Shown: positions 1 through 9,880, counted from the first letter of the stretch. The stretch is DNA of 64,000 nucleotides from Promethearchaeota archaeon (GCA_013375495.1 JABXKC010000017.1:10565-74564), one strand, 5' to 3'. The notes: generated by a model from the letters alone, not told the origin. Program-made: numbers and translations.

Positions 1-1
1 T

Positions 2-982
2 GTGGGAGGATGGACTGCACATAGAGCAGCGGGGCAATTCTCAACGAAATACGGTAAAATCGAAGATATCATTCTAGGAATGGAAATAATTCTACCTCAA
101 GGAGATATTATTAATTTTAACCCTATTGTTAGAAAAGCAACTGGTCCTCAATTAGATAAGTTATTTATCGGGAATGAGGGGATCTTAGGAATAGTGACTG
201 AAGTTACCCTAAGAATTTGGCCCTATCCAGAGAAACGAACATTAATATCATATGCGTTTCATACCTTTGAAGATTCTTTAGAAGCAGTCAGGCAAATTTT
301 ACGTGAGCAAATTTATCCTGCAGTTGTCAGGATTTATGATAAAGATGAAACTAAAAGACATTTTTTACAAGTAGAAAAAGCTGATGATAAAGTTATGGTT
401 GTTTTTGTATGTGAAGGTAATGAACGACTCGTCAATCTTGAAGAGGAAATTACAAGAGAAAAATGCAAACAGAATTCAGGAGTCGATTGTGGTGTTCATC
501 CAGTTGAACATTGGTTTGAAACTAGATTTCGAGTTACTGAGACAAGCACAACTCCAAAAATGCAGATTACTTTTGATACAATTGAAGTAGCATCTTCGTG
601 GGAAAACGCAGCAAAAATGTATCATCACGTATTGGATTCCGTTAAAAAGGTTAAAGGGGTTGTTTTATTTACGGCTCATGTTTCGCATTTCTATCCAAAT
701 GGAGTAGGGATGTACTTTTCGTTTGGAGGAGTTGAAACAGGAGAAGATACTAACTTTGATTTTTATCAAAAGGTTTGGAATGCAACAATGGAAGCAGTTG
801 TGGCTTCTGGCGGATCGATAGCTCACCACCATGGTATTGGAATAAATCGCGCTAGATGGATGGGAGTAGAATGGGGTAAGAGTATGAAAATCATGAAAGA
901 ATTCAAGAAAATTCTGGATCCTCGAAATATCCTAAATCCGGGGAAAGTTTTTGAAAATATTTGGGAGGAGGGTATTGATTAG
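2..982 (+). CDS. FAD-linked oxidase (GlcD / alkyl-DHAP synthase type), 5'-truncated
   Basis: C-terminal 326 residues of an FAD-binding oxidoreductase of the VAO/PCMH family; the true start lies before the window. The start of the piece (GNEGILGIVTEVTLRIWP) is the end of the PCMH-type FAD-binding domain, and the rest is the FAD-linked oxidase C-terminal domain. Near the end it has AHHHGIGINR and LDPRNILNPGK, typical of D-lactate/glycolate dehydrogenases and of alkyldihydroxyacetonephosphate synthases. Its stop codon directly abuts the ATG of the next gene, a CCG-domain Fe-S protein, so the two probably form one 2-hydroxyacid or glycerol-phosphate oxidising complex. The following FGGY kinase makes a glycerol-like substrate attractive, but the substrate cannot be read from the sequence. 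Confidence 0.85.
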   Translation: MGGWTAHRAAGQFSTKYGKIEDIILGMEIILPQGDIINFNPIVRKATGPQLDKLFIGNEGILGIVTEVTLRIWPYPEKRTLISYAFHTFEDSLEAVRQILREQIYPAVVRIYDKDETKRHFLQVEKADDKVMVVFVCEGNERLVNLEEEITREKCKQNSGVDCGVHPVEHWFETRFRVTETSTTPKMQITFDTIEVASSWENAAKMYHHVLDSVKKVKGVVLFTAHVSHFYPNGVGMYFSFGGVETGEDTNFDFYQKVWNATMEAVVASGGSIAHHHGIGINRARWMGVEWGKSMKIMKEFKKILDPRNILNPGKVFENIWEEGID

Positions 983-2251
983 ATGCAAGAATTCTTAGAT
1001 AAATATAGATGGTTCATTGAAGAACTTAACAAGGTTGAGAAGGAAGTAAAGAGAAAAGTAATTAAAAATATAAGTCGTGTAAAAAAGAACTTCTTTCCAG
1101 AAGGAGATCATAAAGCAGATATTGATAATTTGATAAATTGCGCCCTTTGCCCAAATCTGTGTCGGTTTGATTGTGGAACATTACAAGCAGCACAAAAAGA
1201 ATCAATGAGCCCTGGTTATAAGTCAAAAATAGGGTATTATCTATCTATTGGTAAAATTGATCCGTCCAAGGAAGAAAATAAGGATTTTATCGATTTAATG
1301 TATAAATGCACAAATGAAGAATCCTGTAAGATTTGGTGTCCTTTCGATTTTTCTGTGGTATCGCTTTTGGAAACAGTTAGAGATGAATTAAATGAAAAGG
1401 GTTTAATGCCAGATTATTGTAAAGAACAAATTAAAAAGTTGAAGGAATCAAACACGATTGAGGGTTACAATATCTTTGAAACTTATAAGAAAAATGGGAT
1501 TAAAAATATTGAAACAGATGGAAGCGATGAGGTATTCTATTATCTTGGTTGCGAGTCAATGAAATTCCCAGAGGTAATAAAAGCAAATATTGAGATATTA
1601 AAGAAAGCTGGAGTAAAATTTTCAACGAATCTAGATAAGAAAGTATGTTGTGGGGGTCCCTCATTTAATATTAGAGATTTAAATACTGCTAAAGAATTCG
1701 CAGCAAAGAATATAGAATTAATTGAATCCACTGGAGCTAAAATTGTCGTATCAGATTGTCCTGGGTGTATTCTAACATTAACGAAGAGATACGAAAGTTT
1801 AGGAATTAAGATTGAAAAAAAAATAATCCACATAGTAGAATACATTTCTCAGTTACTAGATGAAGGAAAAATTATAGCTACTAAAAGTATACCTAATGAA
1901 TTGAAAAAAGTAACCATTCACGATCCATGCCTTATCGCGAGAAATCTGAACGATACTTCGTCTATTAGAAATATTTTAGGTAAGATTCAAGGCTTAGAAA
2001 TCGTTGAGCCGATCTATAATAAGGAATATGTGCATTGTTGTGGGTGGAGTGGTACGGCTCATTGGGCAGACAGAGAATTAGCTATTAAAGAAGCTACAAT
2101 TAGAGTAAATGAATTAAAGGAAACAGGTGCAGAAATTTTCGTGTCGGCATGCCCTTTATGCGAACTAGGTTTAGGTTATGGACTGAAAGAAGAAGAAAAA
2201 GAAAAGATTAAAATAATGGATGTGTCTGAAATATTAAATAAGACACTCTAA
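983..2251 (+). CDS. Fe-S oxidoreductase with two CCG domains (GlcF/HdrD-like)
   Basis: 422 aa. The N-terminal half has two cysteine clusters, C53-x2-C56-x3-C60-x3-C64 and C109-x5-C115-x3-C119-P, suited to Fe-S clusters. Two cysteine-rich CCG domains follow: C190 / C222-C223 / C259-x2-C262 and C316 / C352-C353 / C390-x2-C393. CCG domains occur in HdrB, HdrD, GlcF and LldE, where they bind unusual Fe-S clusters. The ATG follows the stop of the FAD-oxidase without a gap, so translation is probably coupled and the product is likely the electron acceptor of that flavoprotein. It could feed quinone-like carriers, ferredoxin or a thiol/disulfide; the sequence does not decide. Confidence 0.85.
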   Translation: MQEFLDKYRWFIEELNKVEKEVKRKVIKNISRVKKNFFPEGDHKADIDNLINCALCPNLCRFDCGTLQAAQKESMSPGYKSKIGYYLSIGKIDPSKEENKDFIDLMYKCTNEESCKIWCPFDFSVVSLLETVRDELNEKGLMPDYCKEQIKKLKESNTIEGYNIFETYKKNGIKNIETDGSDEVFYYLGCESMKFPEVIKANIEILKKAGVKFSTNLDKKVCCGGPSFNIRDLNTAKEFAAKNIELIESTGAKIVVSDCPGCILTLTKRYESLGIKIEKKIIHIVEYISQLLDEGKIIATKSIPNELKKVTIHDPCLIARNLNDTSSIRNILGKIQGLEIVEPIYNKEYVHCCGWSGTAHWADRELAIKEATIRVNELKETGAEIFVSACPLCELGLGYGLKEEEKEKIKIMDVSEILNKTL

Positions 2252-2304
2252 AATTGAGAAGATAAATTTAATAAATTGAGTTAAAAAATATAAAAAGTGA
2301 TTAT

Positions 2305-3762
2305 ATGAATGACAAAATATGTGTTTTCGATGTGGGTACAACTGGTGCTCGCACGATTATATTTGATATTAATGGGAATGAAATTGCTAAAGCCTATGAA
2401 GAATACCCCGTAGAAAAACAACCAGTTGGCATTTCAGAGCAAGATCCACAAATTTGGTGGAATGCTATTAAAAACACTTGTAATACGGTTATGAAAAAAG
2501 TTGATCCAGATGATGTTATTGGGATTTCGGCTTCATTCCTTCGTGGTACCACTACAATTATCGACAATGAAGGAAATGTTTTACATCCTGCTTTAACATG
2601 GATGGATGAAAGAGAAGAATCTAGTGGTAAAGAATGGCAAAAAGAGACGGATTTAAGAAGAGCAATCCCTAAAATATTATGGATTAAAAAGAATAGGCCT
2701 GAATTATTTAGTAGAGCTGCAAAAATAATTTATTCAGATACTTACATCTATATGAAATTATGTGGGATATGCGCAACTGATCCCACAAATGGAATTATGG
2801 GGATTTTAAGTAGATCTTCTCTAAAGTGGGACGATGAACTTGCAGAAGTATATGGTTTACCCATAGATTTATGGCCAGAACTTTATGCACCTGGAGATGT
2901 AATTGGTGAATTACTCAGTACATCTGCCGATTCTCTAGGTTTAAAAAAAAATATTCCTGTTGTTTTAGGTGGCGGAGATCAACAATGTTCAGCATTAGGG
3001 TTAGGAGTTATCAATGAGGGTCAAGCAAAAGTGACGACCGGTACTGGTACATTTGTAGATGTTGTTGTAGATAGACCTATAGATCCCGCGGGAGATTTCC
3101 CAATTTTCTCATGGCCTTCTGTTATAAAAGGTAAGTGGAACATAGAAGGTGTGATTCCAGGAACAGGAACTGTTTTTAAGTGGTTTAGGGAAAATTTTTC
3201 ACAATTACAAGTAAAAGAAAGTGAAGAAAAAAATCTTAATGTTTATGATATGTTAACTGCAGAAGCAGCAGGAATTCCCCCTGGAAGCGAGGGATTATTG
3301 TTTCTTCCATTATATATATTTCGAAAGGGTACTATTCATGGTTTAGGATGGAATCACAAAAGAGGTCATATGGCAAGAGCGATAATGGAATCTGCTGCAT
3401 TAAGTGCTAATATGTATTTAGGTTTAATAGAAGGAATGGCGAGAGTGAAAACAACAGAAGTGAGAGTGGATGGTGGAGCAATGAATAGTGAACTGTGGAC
3501 ACAAATCTTTGCTGATGTCCTATCTAGAAAAGTTTTCGTGCCAGAAATTAAAGATGGCGCAGCTATGGGTGCAGCTATACTAGGTTTTTATGGGTGCAAA
3601 AAATATAGTAATATTGAAAGTGCTATTGATAGAATGGTAAGATTTGTAGATGTTAAAGATCCAAATCCAGAAAATGCAAAAGTTTACAAAACTTTAAAGA
3701 GAATATTTATGCCTACCCTGCTTGATGTGTATCTTAAAAAGCGTGTAACGAAAAACTTATAA
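2305..3762 (+). CDS. FGGY-family carbohydrate kinase (glycerol/xylulose kinase-like)
   Basis: 485 aa, normal length for FGGY kinases. The N-terminal phosphate-binding motif DVGTTGARTIIFD is at residues 9-21, the adenosine motif around VRVDGGAMNSELWTQ, and the C-terminal GAAMGAAILG signature is present. The substrate (glycerol, xylulose, erythritol or another polyol) cannot be assigned with certainty. It lies 53 nt after the Fe-S gene on the same strand, so kinase plus FAD/Fe-S dehydrogenase may phosphorylate and then oxidise a polyol, as in glycerol use by GlpK and a GlpABC-type enzyme. That pathway is inferred from gene order. Confidence 0.85.
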   Translation: MNDKICVFDVGTTGARTIIFDINGNEIAKAYEEYPVEKQPVGISEQDPQIWWNAIKNTCNTVMKKVDPDDVIGISASFLRGTTTIIDNEGNVLHPALTWMDEREESSGKEWQKETDLRRAIPKILWIKKNRPELFSRAAKIIYSDTYIYMKLCGICATDPTNGIMGILSRSSLKWDDELAEVYGLPIDLWPELYAPGDVIGELLSTSADSLGLKKNIPVVLGGGDQQCSALGLGVINEGQAKVTTGTGTFVDVVVDRPIDPAGDFPIFSWPSVIKGKWNIEGVIPGTGTVFKWFRENFSQLQVKESEEKNLNVYDMLTAEAAGIPPGSEGLLFLPLYIFRKGTIHGLGWNHKRGHMARAIMESAALSANMYLGLIEGMARVKTTEVRVDGGAMNSELWTQIFADVLSRKVFVPEIKDGAAMGAAILGFYGCKKYSNIESAIDRMVRFVDVKDPNPENAKVYKTLKRIFMPTLLDVYLKKRVTKNL

Positions 3763-3963
3763 TCTTTTTTTAAAATTAAAACTACTTCTTTTTTAAAGCC
3801 AGCAATTTAAATGAAAATAATTCAGTTAATTTTACTTTTCAATTTTTAAATTGTATAATATTTTCAGATTTAAATCCGAATTTTAAATGATGTTCATTTT
3901 AGAAAAGTATTTCTTGACTCCTATATTTAAAAATTTAAACCCAAGAAATAAAATTGTGATGCC

Positions 3964-4800
3964 ATGCCCTTCTTTAGAAACCAAGAAGGTTACAATTTGT
4001 ATTACGAAGACATCAACGGTGAGATTAAGGATCAGACAGAGGGTACCATAATCTTGCTTCACGGTTTCGCCTCCTCAGCTTCATTTTTTAAAGGACAAAT
4101 AAATATGCTGAAAAAGTCGTATCGTATCGTTGCGTTCGATGCATTAGGGCATGGTAAAAGCGATCAACCTATGAAATTAAGTCTTGATAAGAACTTACGG
4201 TATGATATCATAAGAGATCTTGAAGATTTGTTAACTCATTTATGTGTAGACGAAAAATATGGGATTATCGGCCATTCTTTAGTTGGTGGTATGATTGGGC
4301 AATTAATCAGTTTAACTCACCCGGATAATGTCAAGTTTCTCATTTTGCTTAATTCAGGGTATATCATGATTGATAATGTAATTAGAAATATTTTTTACAA
4401 TTTACTTCCATATTTTATTCGCATTAATTTTTTAGATGTGGTTGCTAATTCTGTTGAGGATATCTTGGATAAAATTATTCCATATATTCTAAATTCGTTA
4501 GCAGATTCTTTAAATGGAATGAAATTAACGAAAGACGAATTATATATGCTTATTGAAGACCAGATCTTTACTATGATTAATGAAATTAATGAATATGACC
4601 CCTCTGGAATTAATTGCCCCACACTAATTATTGCTGGGCGATTAGATAATTTCGCTCCAGAACAAATGTCAGAAGAACTACATAAAAAAATTCCAAATTC
4701 TCGTTTGGAAATATTGGATATGGCCGGACATTTCGCACCTGCGCAGCGGAAAGAAATAATTAACGAGTTAATATGTGATTTTATAAAAAAACTTGAGTAA
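3964..4800 (+). CDS. alpha/beta hydrolase
   Basis: 278 aa alpha/beta-hydrolase fold protein. The oxyanion-hole motif LLHGFASSA is near residue 32, the nucleophile elbow GHSLVG carries Ser105, the acid is in GRLD (Asp228) and the histidine in MAGHFAP (His256), so the triad looks complete. There is no signal peptide, so it should be cytoplasmic. An AT-rich TATA-like stretch (ATATTTAAA near 3921) lies about 40 nt before the ATG, consistent with a short leader. The substrate (ester, lactone, peptide or C-C bond) is unknown, and the neighbours do not help. Confidence 0.85.
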   Translation: MPFFRNQEGYNLYYEDINGEIKDQTEGTIILLHGFASSASFFKGQINMLKKSYRIVAFDALGHGKSDQPMKLSLDKNLRYDIIRDLEDLLTHLCVDEKYGIIGHSLVGGMIGQLISLTHPDNVKFLILLNSGYIMIDNVIRNIFYNLLPYFIRINFLDVVANSVEDILDKIIPYILNSLADSLNGMKLTKDELYMLIEDQIFTMINEINEYDPSGINCPTLIIAGRLDNFAPEQMSEELHKKIPNSRLEILDMAGHFAPAQRKEIINELICDFIKKLE

Positions 4801-4842
4801 TATAACATAATACTTTATTACTATTCGAGTTTATGTTTGTTT

Positions 4843-5211
4843 ATGAATCCTATACCAGATGATGATAATACCTCTGTTTCTTTTTTTAAGAAAGAAGTAC
4901 AAAAATTTGTTAGAGAACGAAACTGGACGAAATTCCATACACCTAAGAACTTAATTCAGGCGTTGAGCATAGAAGTATCTGAATTATCTGAAATTTTTTT
5001 ATTCAAGGATATTTCTATTGAAACTATTAAAAATGACATGTCCCTTTTGGAAAATATTTCTGATGAGATAGCTGATGTATTTATATATCTAGTCAGCCTT
5101 GTAAATAGCATAAATCTAGATTTAACCAGTGCTTTTATTAAAAAGATGGAAAAGAATAAAGATAAATATTCCTTAGAGGAATTTAATAACGGATCTTATC
5201 AAAAACTCTAA
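4843..5211 (+). CDS. MazG-like nucleotide pyrophosphohydrolase
   Basis: About 122 aa all-alpha NTP pyrophosphatase (MazG/dCTPase type). The metal-binding helices are visible as IEVSELSEIF and ISDEIADVFIYLV, the ExxE and ExxD pattern that binds Mg2+ in this family. Enzymes of this group hydrolyse dCTP or non-canonical NTPs to NMP and pyrophosphate. I chose the ATG at 4843; an in-frame TTG two codons earlier is possible but less likely. It sits just before purC on the same strand. Confidence 0.8.
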   Translation: MNPIPDDDNTSVSFFKKEVQKFVRERNWTKFHTPKNLIQALSIEVSELSEIFLFKDISIETIKNDMSLLENISDEIADVFIYLVSLVNSINLDLTSAFIKKMEKNKDKYSLEEFNNGSYQKL

Positions 5212-5302
5212 CTTCCGTAATTTCTTAATTATTTTTGGGGTAATAAGTACTGGATAAAACAGATAATAAGAGTTTTTATGCTTTTTCCTCTTAATTATAA
5301 CC

Positions 5303-6280
5303 ATGGATTCAGAAAAGTTAGATGAAATTATTAAACAACAATTTGATAAAACTTTAGATAGCACTAATATTTCATCATTAGGGGATTTATATAAAGGAAA
5401 AGTACGAGACAACTACATAAAAGGAGATATTAGAATCATAATCGCTACAGATCGTTTGTCTGCATTTGATCGCGTGATTACAACAATTCCATTTAAAGGT
5501 CAAATGTTAAATCAAATTTCTTCTTTCTGGTTTGAAAAAACTAAGGATATTGTTAAAAATCACATTATCAATATTCCAGATCCTAATGTTGCTGTCGTTC
5601 ACCAGTGTGAAATGATTCCAGTTGAAATGATTGTAAGAGCATACATAACTGGGTCTGCGTGGAGAGCTTACACTAAAGGGGAGACTACTTCGGGTATTAT
5701 TTTACCAAAAGGATTGCATAAAAATCAAAGGTTAGACAACATTATTTTGACTCCTTCCACTAAAGCGGAGAGTGGACACGATATATACATCTCGAGGGAA
5801 AAAATCTTAAAAGATAAGATGGTAGATAAAGAGATTTACGAGCAAATTGAAGAGGCTTCTTATAAATTATTCAAATTCGCCCAAGATTATTGTTACAAAA
5901 ATGATCTTATATTAGTAGATACTAAATACGAGTTTGGAATGAAAGATGGAGAGTTATTAGTAACTGACGAGATACACACTCAAGATTCTTCTAGATTTTG
6001 GATTTCTGAAAGCTATAACGAAAGATTTGCAAAAGGGGAGGAACCAGAAATTTTAGACAAAGAGATTTTTCGAGGCTGGTTAATGAATACTTACCCCGAT
6101 ATCTTCCCAAACATCGCACCAAGCCAAGAGATCCCTTCAATATCTCCAGAGATTAAGATTGAACTCGCAAAAAGGTATATGAAGAGTTTTCAAAAAATCA
6201 CAGGTTTTGAATTTAAACCAGAAGTTTCAGATGTAAAAGATAGAATAGTTAGCAATTTAAAAAAAGCCAATTACCTATAA
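5303..6280 (+). CDS. purC: SAICAR synthetase (phosphoribosylaminoimidazole-succinocarboxamide synthase)
   Basis: 325 aa. PurC joins CAIR and aspartate with ATP in purine synthesis. The family signatures are clear: YKGKVRDNY near the N-terminus, ATDRLSAFDRV, VEMIVRAYITGSAWR and DEIHTQDSSRFW. The length fits the longer form found in many archaea, bacteria and yeast. It is the first purine gene of a group that continues with purS, purQ and purL after a small membrane-protein gene. Confidence 0.95.
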   Translation: MDSEKLDEIIKQQFDKTLDSTNISSLGDLYKGKVRDNYIKGDIRIIIATDRLSAFDRVITTIPFKGQMLNQISSFWFEKTKDIVKNHIINIPDPNVAVVHQCEMIPVEMIVRAYITGSAWRAYTKGETTSGIILPKGLHKNQRLDNIILTPSTKAESGHDIYISREKILKDKMVDKEIYEQIEEASYKLFKFAQDYCYKNDLILVDTKYEFGMKDGELLVTDEIHTQDSSRFWISESYNERFAKGEEPEILDKEIFRGWLMNTYPDIFPNIAPSQEIPSISPEIKIELAKRYMKSFQKITGFEFKPEVSDVKDRIVSNLKKANYL

Positions 6281-6325
6281 CTAATTGGAAAAGATTTAAA
6301 TAAGATTCAATAGTATTTTTTTATA

Positions 6326-6529
6326 ATGTTTGCGTTTGTGTTATTGATATTGGTTTTTGGACTGTTTATAGCAAGCTTTTTTGTGGTTATTATGGATTTA
6401 ACTTCTAATAAAAGAAACAGTAATAGACCAACCGACGAAAAATTACCAAAGCTGGGTAAATATAGCTTTCTGTTTAATCTTTTTGCACTTTTACTCTTAG
6501 TGGTTGTAAGCTTTTCATACATTTATTAA
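6326..6529 (+). CDS. small two-TM membrane protein between purC and purS
   Basis: 67 aa with two hydrophobic segments (about residues 2-24 and 48-66) joined by a short polar, lysine-rich loop. It begins 45 nt after purC, with an AT-rich TATA-like stretch (GATTTAAATA) upstream. I do not recognise a family. Its position inside the purine gene group and its clean membrane topology suggest a real gene, but the coding evidence is only composition and context. Base use resembles the neighbours. Confidence 0.5.
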   Translation: MFAFVLLILVFGLFIASFFVVIMDLTSNKRNSNRPTDEKLPKLGKYSFLFNLFALLLLVVVSFSYIY

Positions 6530-6660
6530 AAATATCTACAGTTGATTATTTTAAATTTTAATAGCTAAAAACTCTGTCATTTTTGTCGCATTTTATTGAT
6601 GAAAATTATTTATTAATTAATAAGAACTATTAAAATTATTACTCACCTTTTTTTTCACAA

Positions 6661-6930
6661 ATGGCGCAAACAGAATATATAATAGAAATCTCACTTGAGA
6701 ATAAACCCGCCGCTCGTGATCCTGTTGCTGAAACTATAAAAAGGGATTTGCTCGCAAAAAAAGGATATGATAAAGTATCCAAAGTTCGTTCTGGTCAATA
6801 TCTAAGAATCAATTTGCTGGCAAATAACGAAGAAAACGCAAAGGAAATTGTAACAAAGATGTGTAACGATTTAAGAATATTCAATCCAGTTACACAGAAT
6901 CTAAACATCATAAACGTGAAGAAATTATGA
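6661..6930 (+). CDS. purS: Phosphoribosylformylglycinamidine synthase subunit PurS
   Basis: 89 aa, the usual PurS size. PurS bridges PurQ and small PurL in the FGAM synthase complex. Recognisable parts are KPAARDPVAETIKRDL (in place of the common VLDPQGxAVxxAL) and VRSGQYLRINL. The ORF ends in UGA and overlaps the purQ start by 4 nt (ATGA), so the two are translationally coupled. This UGA acts as an ordinary stop, which matters for reading the UGA codons in hdrA and mvhD as selenocysteine. Confidence 0.93.
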   Translation: MAQTEYIIEISLENKPAARDPVAETIKRDLLAKKGYDKVSKVRSGQYLRINLLANNEENAKEIVTKMCNDLRIFNPVTQNLNIINVKKL

Positions 6931-7637
6931 CTATTAAAATAGCCGTGATTCAATTTCCTGGAGCAAATTGTGATTTAGACGCAGTTCACGTTTTAAATGA
7001 CGTCATAGGGGTTGAAACGAGTTTAGTTTGGCACAACCACTTTAAAGAAGCTAATTTTGATGGCGTAGTTTTACCGGGAGGATTTAGTTTTGGCGATTAT
7101 TTAAGAGCTGGGATTATAGCAGCTCATAGCCCCGCGTTGGACGAAGCAAGAATCATGTTGAAAGACGGTCGGCCCATTATAGGTATATGTAATGGATTTC
7201 AGATCTTAGTAGAGGCAGAATTTCTTCCCGGAGCTTTATTACAAAATGAAACTTTAAGGTTTATCTGTAAATGGGTAAATATTAAGGTAATAAATAATCA
7301 GACTGCTTTTACTCACCAAATGAACAAAAACGATGTGCTGGCAATTCCCATTGCTCACGGAGAAGGAAGATATTACACTGACAACATAAAGGAATTAGAA
7401 GAAAATGATCAAATAGTATTTAAATATTCAACTGAGAACGGTAATTTCAAATCAGAAGCAAACCCGAACGGTTCTTTGGAAAATATTGCTGGAATCTGTA
7501 ATATTGAACAAAATTGTGTGGGATTAATGCCACACCCTGAGCGCGCATCTGAATCCATTTTAAGTCCTAAACAGACAATTCATGGAAGAATCTTTTTTGA
7601 ATCAATGATTGAATTTATAAAACGGAGGTTAACTTAA
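6927..7637 (+). CDS. purQ: FGAM synthase glutaminase subunit PurQ
   Basis: 236 aa class-I glutamine amidotransferase. It starts with the typical IAVIQFPGANCDLD, has the nucleophile cysteine in GICNGFQ and the His/Glu pair in LMPHPERASE. It supplies ammonia to PurL in the fourth step of purine synthesis. It overlaps purS by 4 nt and its stop shares a base with the purL start, a tight operon. Confidence 0.96.
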   Translation: MTIKIAVIQFPGANCDLDAVHVLNDVIGVETSLVWHNHFKEANFDGVVLPGGFSFGDYLRAGIIAAHSPALDEARIMLKDGRPIIGICNGFQILVEAEFLPGALLQNETLRFICKWVNIKVINNQTAFTHQMNKNDVLAIPIAHGEGRYYTDNIKELEENDQIVFKYSTENGNFKSEANPNGSLENIAGICNIEQNCVGLMPHPERASESILSPKQTIHGRIFFESMIEFIKRRLT

Positions 7638-9880
7638 TGACGAAAGTAAAATTAAACGGAGAAGAAGTAAACATTGAAATGACAGAGGATGAATTTGAAA
7701 AGGTTAAGGGACTTCTAGAGAGGGATCCTACCATAACGGAAATAGGTGGCTTTGACGTGATGTGGAGCGAGCATTGCTCGTATAAATCGTCTCGTCCGAA
7801 ACTTAAACTATTTGAGGATGCTGAGGCGAATTACGACTATGTTTTAGCGGGTCCTGGAGAAGACGCGGGAGTTATAGATATAGGGGATGGATACGCATTA
7901 GCATTTCGTATAGAATCTCACAATCATCCATCAGCAATTGAACCCTATCATGGTGCTGCTACAGGGATTGGTGGTATCATCCGTGACGTTCTTTGTATGG
8001 GCGTTCGACCTATTGCCTTGCTCGATCCCTTGAGATTTGGACGTTTAGCAGGTAACTCGCACTCTCAATGGTTGTTTAAGTATGTTGTTAAAGGAATTGC
8101 AGATTATGGAAACTGTACGGGCATTCCTACGATTGGGGGTGAAGTTGAATTTGACGATAGTTTTGAAAATAATTGTTTAGTCAATGTCGCGTGCATAGGT
8201 TTAGGCACAATAGAGGATTTTAAACACGCGCCAAGTAGAGCGTATAATCCTGGCGATTATATAATCTTAATGGGAGGTTCTACAGGGAGAGATGGTATTC
8301 ATGGAGTTACATTTGCTTCTCGAACTCTAACTGAAATGTCCGAAGCTGATAGACCCGCAGTGCAAATTGGTGATCCTTTTACAAAAAAGATGATAATTGA
8401 AGCTACTTTAGAAGCTGTGAAAACAGGATTTGTTAGAGGTTTAAAAGACTTAGGAGGAGGAGGACTAACGTGTGCAACAAGCGAATTAACGGGAGATGGG
8501 AACACGGGAGCCAATATTAGCCTACGAAAAGTGTTTACAGGAGAACCTGGAATGACCTCTTATGAAATTATGCTTTCTGAATCACAAGAACGAATGGCTT
8601 TCATCGTAAAACCCGAAGGTTTAGAAACAGTTCTTAAGGTTTTTAAAAAATACGAAGTGGCTCATGCTGTTATAGGAAAAACAGACGATTCTAAAGTTCT
8701 TAAAGTTTTTGATGGAGAAGAACTTGTAGTAAGTCTTCCTGCAAAAGCACTTTCGGAATCACCAACATTTAAAAGGGCTGAAAAGCGACCAGAATACTTA
8801 GACTCACTACTCGCTCAAAAAACTCCTGAACCGACAATTAGACTTGAAGAAATCATAGAAAAATTAATTGCATCTGAAAATATATGTAGTAAAGAATGGG
8901 TATACCGCCAATACGACCACGAGGTGGGAGTAAGATCAGTAGTGAAATGTGGCGAAGGAGATTCTGGAGTTTTACGAATAATAGGTACTGATAAGTTTAT
9001 AGCAGCTAGTGTTGGAGTAAATTCAAAACACTGCTATTTAGATCCTTACGAAGGTGCTAAGGGCGGATTAGTAGAGATCTGCGGAAATGTCATTGCTAAC
9101 GGAGCAAGACCAATGGCAATGGTTAATTGCTGTAATTTTGGAAATCCAGAGATACCCGAATCGTTTTGGTACTTTTCTAAAGCTGTTGAAGGAATGAATG
9201 ACTTTTGCAGGACTTTAAGAATTCCGATAGTTGGTGGAAATGTTTCTTTTTATAACGAGGATGAAGTTTCAAAAACAGCAATAAAAGCAACACCTCAAAT
9301 TATGATTGTTGGAATAATAAATGGCGTTCAAAACATAATTACACTTCCATTTAAAGAAAGCGGAAATGACATTCTTATAATAGGAGAAACTGAACCTGAA
9401 CTAGGGGGTTCAGAGTATCATTCGGTTATTCATGGGCTTGAAGGGGGAATACCGCCGAAGATCGATGAAAAAAAGATCCAAGCACGATGGGATTTACTAT
9501 TTGAATTATACCAAAAGAAACTGATTAAAGCTAATCACGATGTAAACAAAGGTGGTTTTATAGTATCTGTTGCTGAAATGTGTTTTAAAAATAAGGTTGG
9601 AGCAAACCTAGATCTAACAAGTTATAATGTTAATAATTTAAGGGATGATGAGTTATTATTCAGTGAAACTGTTGGAAGGTTTATAGTCGAAACGAATCCC
9701 AAAGACTTTAAAGAGATCTTAGCCTTAGCTGAAAAATTCAATGTCAGTGTTAAAAAGATAGGTGTCCTAAACAATACAGCAGAAATCATCGTAAATGGAT
9801 TGAATCAAAATATTAAACTTGATGTCAATAGAATAAAAAAATTATACGATTCAACAATCCCAAACCTTATGGAGATATAA
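7637..9880 (+). CDS. purL: FGAM synthase small-type catalytic subunit PurL
   Basis: 747 aa, the 'small' PurL used by archaea and Gram-positive bacteria together with separate PurS and PurQ. It shows the AIR-synthase-related fold: the GFDVMWSEHCSYKSS motif near the N-terminus, the ATP site region FRIESHNHPSAIEP, and glycine-rich KDLGGGGLTCATSELTGD. It converts FGAR, ATP and ammonia to FGAM. It is the last gene of the purSQL operon. Nothing is missing relative to the family. Confidence 0.96.
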   Translation: MTKVKLNGEEVNIEMTEDEFEKVKGLLERDPTITEIGGFDVMWSEHCSYKSSRPKLKLFEDAEANYDYVLAGPGEDAGVIDIGDGYALAFRIESHNHPSAIEPYHGAATGIGGIIRDVLCMGVRPIALLDPLRFGRLAGNSHSQWLFKYVVKGIADYGNCTGIPTIGGEVEFDDSFENNCLVNVACIGLGTIEDFKHAPSRAYNPGDYIILMGGSTGRDGIHGVTFASRTLTEMSEADRPAVQIGDPFTKKMIIEATLEAVKTGFVRGLKDLGGGGLTCATSELTGDGNTGANISLRKVFTGEPGMTSYEIMLSESQERMAFIVKPEGLETVLKVFKKYEVAHAVIGKTDDSKVLKVFDGEELVVSLPAKALSESPTFKRAEKRPEYLDSLLAQKTPEPTIRLEEIIEKLIASENICSKEWVYRQYDHEVGVRSVVKCGEGDSGVLRIIGTDKFIAASVGVNSKHCYLDPYEGAKGGLVEICGNVIANGARPMAMVNCCNFGNPEIPESFWYFSKAVEGMNDFCRTLRIPIVGGNVSFYNEDEVSKTAIKATPQIMIVGIINGVQNIITLPFKESGNDILIIGETEPELGGSEYHSVIHGLEGGIPPKIDEKKIQARWDLLFELYQKKLIKANHDVNKGGFIVSVAEMCFKNKVGANLDLTSYNVNNLRDDELLFSETVGRFIVETNPKDFKEILALAEKFNVSVKKIGVLNNTAEIIVNGLNQNIKLDVNRIKKLYDSTIPNLMEI

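Noticed and set aside
6928..6930. General reassignment of UGA to tryptophan or cysteine
   Set aside because: purS ends in UGA at the overlap with purQ, and thpR ends in UGA directly before the next start; both proteins have normal length with UGA as stop.
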